Assembly (NCBI GenBank): GCA_046759145.1
Contig: JBHIBR010000050.1
Span: 1-8,733 of the forward strand
Source of the DNA: JBHIBR01 sp046759145 [NCBI: Nitrospinota bacterium]
Lineage (GTDB): Bacteria; UBA8248
Direction: 5' to 3'
DNA length: 8,733 nucleotides
Shown one piece after another: positions 6,412-8,733 of this stretch. Under the pieces are notes generated by a model, which searched no databases, was not told the DNA's origin, and was given only the letters and a program-made list of their open reading frames with translations. The position numbers and the translations under genes were made by a program. Each line of letters opens with the position of its first letter. Position 1 is the stretch's first letter.

Positions 6412-7518
6412 CTAGCCGATCTCCAGCCGAACGCAACCCTCCTCGTCCCAGCGGAAGCGCCGGGGCTTGCGCGCCTCGACGGCCCCGCGATGCTCGAGGA
6501 CGTAGGCGGCGATGAGCGGAAGGCCGATGGTCACATCCACATAGGCCGTGCCCAGCGCCCCCTCGTGCTCGTACTTCCCCCAGGAAACCGACTCCTTGAG
6601 GGTGCACCCCGAGAGGCCGCCCCATTTGGGGTCGTCGGTGGTGAGCTGGATGGCGTACTTGTGGGCGTGAATCGCGTGGCCCATGACCTCCAGCAGGGGC
6701 TGGGCCGACTGGATGTAGTTCTTGGGCACGCCCCCGCCCAGGTAGATGCCCCCCGTGGCGTGGGTGGCGAGATGGAGCCGGGCGAACTCCAGGTTGTCCC
6801 GGACCAGATCCAAGCGGAAGGAGCTCCCGGGGCGCTTCTGACCGTGGCGCGCGAGGGCCATGCCGAGGCCGCTGTCCACTATGGAGGGGGAAAAGAGGGG
6901 CTTGCCCAGCCGCGCCGCGGCCGCGACGAAGCACTCCTCATCCTCGAACGCCAGGCCGAGGCGCTCCAGGAACTCCCGCGAACTGTACGGGCGCTCCTCC
7001 AGGGCGGGGATGAACTCGTCCGCCAGGTCGTATGCGAGCTGGGCGAAGAGGTCATCGTCCACCAGGGTGTCGTATACCCGGTCCACGTCCATGATCTCGA
7101 GGTCGTAGTCGTCCGCCCCCGGCACATACCTGTAGTGCCGGTGGCCCCGGGCCTCGAAGATGTCGTGGTAGATGTTGGCGCCGGTGGAGACGACCACGTC
7201 CGCCAGGTTGTGGCGCAAGAGGTCGCAGATCACCCTGCGCATCCCCCCCGCGATGAGGGCGCCCGCCAGGCCCAGGTAGATGACCGCCTCGGGGTCCTCC
7301 ACCATTTTCAGGAAGATGCGGGCGCACTCCCCCAGGTTGCGGCTCTGGAAGGAGCCCTCACCGAAGGCGTGGACCAGCTCCCCCACGGTGCGGGTGCGGC
7401 TGAGGTCTATGTGCTCGACGGGGCGGTGGAAGAGGCACTGCTTGCGGGTGCGCTTCATCTCGGCCTTGTAGGCCGCTCGCTCATCCGAACTCATCCCGGA
7501 ACGGTGAACTCTCGGCAT
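6412..7518 (-). CDS. Deoxyhypusine synthase-like protein (probable polyamine aminobutyltransferase)
   Basis: Member of the deoxyhypusine synthase family, 368 residues, soluble. NAD-site and active-site motifs seen: IYLGLAGALIAGGM (about 79-92), VVVSTGANIYHDIFEA (about 107-122), FSPSIVDSGLG (about 209-219), YLGGGVPKNYIQSAQP (about 256-271), and ESVSWGK with K315 matching the lysine that forms the covalent enzyme-aminobutyl intermediate in human deoxyhypusine synthase. Human enzyme has KHHIAN where this has KNYIQS, a change typical of bacterial relatives. Bacteria lack eIF5A, so the acceptor is probably not a protein; bacterial members have been linked to homospermidine or related polyamine synthesis by transferring an aminobutyl group from spermidine or putrescine. 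The ATG at 7518 has GGGGAGG eight bases upstream; a second ATG at residue 9 is possible. It overlaps the extended 3' end of the Nudix gene by 28 nt. Family is certain, substrate is not. Confidence 0.9.
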   Translation of the reverse strand: MPRVHRSGMSSDERAAYKAEMKRTRKQCLFHRPVEHIDLSRTRTVGELVHAFGEGSFQSRNLGECARIFLKMVEDPEAVIYLGLAGALIAGGMRRVICDLLRHNLADVVVSTGANIYHDIFEARGHRHYRYVPGADDYDLEIMDVDRVYDTLVDDDLFAQLAYDLADEFIPALEERPYSSREFLERLGLAFEDEECFVAAAARLGKPLFSPSIVDSGLGMALARHGQKRPGSSFRLDLVRDNLEFARLHLATHATGGIYLGGGVPKNYIQSAQPLLEVMGHAIHAHKYAIQLTTDDPKWGGLSGCTLKESVSWGKYEHEGALGTAYVDVTIGLPLIAAYVLEHRGAVEARKPRRFRWDEEGCVRLEIG

Positions 7519-8018
7519 CCATAAACCCTCCCCGGGGCGGCGCTGAACCCGCCCCTAGCTTGAAGGACTCCACTCCCGGGGAACCCCAACGCGCAGGCGC
7601 GGTGGGCCTCCCGGATGACGTCAGCCGTGCCCTTTGTCATAGGCTGGTAGCCGTCGAGGTCTGAGAGAGCTACCCAGCGCGCCTCGCCGATGTCCCCCCC
7701 GGCTCGCAGCTCTCCCCCGGTCGGGCGGCAGGTGAAATCCACCAAGACGTAGTGATAACGGACCCGGCCCCACTCGTCGCGGTAGATGCGGTCGAGGACG
7801 GCGCAGCGCTCCACCACCTCGACACTGAGCCCCGTCTCCTCCCGCACCTCACGCCGGAGGGCCTCTTCGAGCCCCTCACCCAGCTCCACCACCCCGCCGG
7901 GGATGGACCATCTCCCCCGGCTCGGCTCCATCGCCCGGCGCACGAGGAGGACCCGATCGTCATCCACTATCACCGCCCCGACGCCCACAACGGGCTGCCG
8001 GGGATATTCACGGCCCAT
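7491..8018 (-). CDS. Nudix hydrolase (C-terminus altered by palindromic insertion)
   Basis: Hydrolase of nucleoside-diphosphate-type substrates. The 175-residue product starts MGREYPRQPVVGVGAVIV and has a complete Nudix box at 42-64 (G42, E48, R56-E57, E60-E61, G63), with W37 and the IPGGV lead-in before it. All metal-binding glutamates are present, so it should be active. The sequence resembles ADP-ribose pyrophosphatase or MutT-like enzymes, but substrate cannot be assigned. The ATG at 8018 was chosen: the earlier in-frame TTG at 8102 is the -35 box of the promoter, and GGGAG lies upstream of 8018. The domain ends near residue 137 (ADVIRE). The last 38 residues are encoded by a palindromic element and the frame-shifted sequence after it; without the element the protein would end a few residues later at a TAG (7555-7557). 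The present stop overlaps the next gene. Confidence 0.9.
   Translation of the reverse strand: MGREYPRQPVVGVGAVIVDDDRVLLVRRAMEPSRGRWSIPGGVVELGEGLEEALRREVREETGLSVEVVERCAVLDRIYRDEWGRVRYHYVLVDFTCRPTGGELRAGGDIGEARWVALSDLDGYQPMTKGTADVIREAHRACALGFPGSGVLQARGGFSAAPGRVYGCREFTVPG
7573..7614. repeat. Palindromic mini-element flanked by 7-bp direct repeats (copy 2, in Nudix gene)
   Basis: Near-perfect inverted repeat: CCCAACGCGC and GCGCGGTGGG pair with one mismatch around AG, next to GGGGAACCCC. CTCCCGG occurs at both ends (7573-7579 and 7608-7614). The 29-bp core 7578-7606 matches copy 1 (1638-1666) at 26 of 29 positions in the same orientation. The insert plus one direct repeat is 35 bp, not a multiple of three, so it changes the reading frame of the Nudix gene. 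Confidence 0.75.
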
Positions 8019-8044
8019 GGCCCCGCTCTCCCGACCAATCCCTC

Positions 8045-8055
8045 GCGCGCTGGGG
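8045..8055. repeat. Half-site resembling the palindromic mini-element
   Basis: GCGCGCTGGGG is identical to one arm of the element at 1657-1667 except that the first base falls in the loop region there. The other arm is missing. It lies in the predicted 5' leader of the Nudix gene. It may be a decayed copy or chance in GC-rich DNA. Confidence 0.25.
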
Positions 8056-8073
8056 CGCACACGTTTGAAGCGC

Positions 8074-8102
8074 ATGGTATGAGGGGAGACTAGTATTGTC
8101 AA
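8074..8102 (-). promoter_or_regulatory. Sigma70-type promoter of the Nudix / DHS-like genes
   Basis: On the minus strand: TTGACA (8102-8097), a 17-base spacer containing ATACTAG, then TACCAT (8079-8074), four of six to consensus. Spacing is ideal and the patch is AT-rich in a GC-rich background. The start point would be near 8067, leaving about 50 nt of leader before the ATG at 8018. The DHS-like gene is probably co-transcribed from here. Confidence 0.65.
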
Positions 8103-8138
8103 TGAAACCGAGACCCTGGGCTGCGCCCGGAAGAAGTT

Positions 8139-8192
8139 GGAGCGCCGGCGTCTCGCCGGCTTTTTGCGCTGCCAGCCAGAGGCCGGCGCTAC
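8139..8192. repeat. Composite GCCGGC intergenic repeat (two hairpins)
   Basis: Two half-elements face each other. The first is GCCGGC-GTCTC-GCCGGC (8144-8160); the second is GCCAGC-CAGAG-GCCGGC (8171-8187), with one mismatch. In addition the outer arms AGCGCCGGC (8141-8149) and GCCGGCGCT (8182-8190) pair perfectly. This architecture, two similar palindromes in opposite orientation, is that of REP-type extragenic repeats. It lies 37 bp upstream of the Nudix promoter and after the right-edge gene. It is different in sequence from the element at 1630-1681. Confidence 0.7.
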
Positions 8193-8239
8193 GGGGTAGG
8201 GGTCGGGGCGCGGGCATCTTCCCGGGATCGTTTGCCGCC

Positions 8240-8273
8240 GGGACGGCGGCGTTCCGACGGCTGGCCCCGTCCC
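8240..8273 (-). other. Long-loop inverted repeat after the right-edge gene
   Basis: GGGACGG (8240-8246) and CCGTCCC (8267-8273) form a 7-bp stem with a 20-base loop, seven bases after the stop of the right-edge gene. No T-tract follows. It could protect the 3' end of that gene's mRNA; evidence for termination is weak. Confidence 0.25.
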
Positions 8274-8280
8274 TCCCGCC

Positions 8281-8733
8281 TTACTCCCACCTCTGCACGA
8301 CTAGGTACCCCTCGCGGGGGACCTCCCCGCGGGCGGGGAGACCCTGGGCCTCTTTGAGCTTTTGGATGGTGTAGAGGTGGGCGAGGGCCTCCCAGTACAT
8401 GTGCCGGAGGGTCCACTCCAGGTCATAGTGCCAGAGGTCGGGGTCCTTCTCATCCTGCCAGATGCCCCGCGGGTGGGCCCGGAGGGTGACCTGGCGGTGA
8501 CGCTCATGCGCGGACTCCTGGCTTTGGCCGACCCGGTCTTCGAGCCCGATGCGGCGGGTGACGCTCTTGGCGCGGAGCGAACCCTCCGTCTCCCGCTCCA
8601 CCACTTCCTGGACGAGGGCGAAGGAATCCCGCAAGGCATCGAGGATAGAGGCGAAGGTCGGGTAGCGCCCCGGGTTGAGCTGGCGGTCCGCCTCTCCCGT
8701 TCCATAGAGGGCCTCGGGGTTTTGGCGCAGGGA
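8281..8733 (-). CDS. Hypothetical protein (partial, N-terminus outside window)
   Basis: The frame is open from the right edge to a TAA at 8281-8283, giving 150 C-terminal residues; the true start is beyond the window. A TTG at 8634 is in frame but coding clearly continues upstream of it, since the 33 codons before it are open and of similar composition. I do not recognise the family with confidence. What can be seen: a probable amphipathic helix at about 27-50, a basic region rich in Arg, Gln and Glu (about 55-85), the segment WQDEKDPDLWHYDLEW, and a Trp/Tyr/His-rich probable helix (TLRHMYWEALAHLYTIQ) ending KLKEAQGLP. The last helix faintly recalls DinB-like four-helix bundles, but their metal-binding histidine pattern is not clear. 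No signal peptide or membrane segment is visible. Same strand as the Nudix gene but separated by a repeat and a promoter, so probably a different transcription unit. Confidence 0.7.
   Translation of the reverse strand, partial: SLRQNPEALYGTGEADRQLNPGRYPTFASILDALRDSFALVQEVVERETEGSLRAKSVTRRIGLEDRVGQSQESAHERHRQVTLRAHPRGIWQDEKDPDLWHYDLEWTLRHMYWEALAHLYTIQKLKEAQGLPARGEVPREGYLVVQRWE

Noticed and set aside
6490-7524. 344-codon plus-strand frame
   Set aside because: Antisense to the DHS-like gene, which has clear catalytic motifs; no independent evidence of coding.
8019-8102. N-terminal extension of the Nudix protein from TTG at 8102
   Set aside because: The TTG is the -35 hexamer of a well-spaced promoter; no ribosome-binding site precedes it, while the ATG at 8018 has one.
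8008-8217. Minus-strand frame giving an AGETPAL-type peptide
   Set aside because: It is the translation of the GCCGGC intergenic repeat and runs over the Nudix promoter; such peptides are artefacts of this repeat type.
8281-8634. TTG at 8634 as the start of the right-edge gene
   Set aside because: The frame stays open to the window edge with normal codon use, so the gene is most likely truncated by the window rather than starting here.
1-8733. CRISPR array, tRNA, rRNA or phage/IS genes
   Set aside because: No regularly spaced repeats, no recognisable tRNA or rRNA sequence and no transposase or integrase frame was seen on either strand.

Overview
This window is a slice of a very GC-rich bacterial chromosome (roughly two thirds G+C by eye). 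Every convincing gene lies on the minus strand, so the genes read from the right edge to the left. The core is the first half of a respiratory complex I operon, nuoA-B-C-D-E-F-G. NuoC and NuoD are separate proteins, and NuoG keeps the ligands for the extra N7 cluster. This, with the palindromic repeats, suits an uncultivated high-GC lineage (deltaproteobacterial, NC10/Methylomirabilota, Tectomicrobia or similar). The sequence alone cannot fix the taxon, and there is no rRNA or tRNA.

Layout in transcription order: (1) 8733-8281, C-terminal 150 residues of an unrecognised protein, start outside the window. (2) 8280-8103, intergenic, holding a two-hairpin GCCGGC repeat and then a good sigma70-type promoter (8102-8074). 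(3) 8018-7491, a Nudix hydrolase. (4) 7518-6412, a deoxyhypusine-synthase-like protein, probably a polyamine enzyme. (5) 6411-6266, intergenic, with a strong TTGACA promoter (6366-6337) and a leader hairpin. (6) 6265-1, nuoA to nuoG, with nuoG cut by the left edge. A terminator-like hairpin plus T-tract separates nuoB from nuoC.

NuoE, NuoF and NuoG form the NADH-oxidising arm: FMN in NuoF, and a chain of Fe-S clusters in all three. NuoB, NuoC and NuoD form the connecting arm that carries electrons through cluster N2 to quinone. NuoA is the first membrane subunit. NuoH to NuoN are expected beyond the left edge, downstream of nuoG.

The most interesting signal is a short palindromic element present twice, at the nuoF/nuoG junction and inside the end of the Nudix gene. 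The two copies match at 26 of 29 core positions, and each is flanked by a direct repeat (11 bp and 7 bp). Removing the insert and one repeat in silico gives a tight 9-nt nuoF-nuoG junction almost identical to the nuoE-nuoF junction. In the Nudix gene the same edit restores an in-frame stop directly after the Nudix domain. This looks like a small mobile palindrome that duplicates its target, and in the Nudix gene it has replaced the protein's C-terminus by frameshift.
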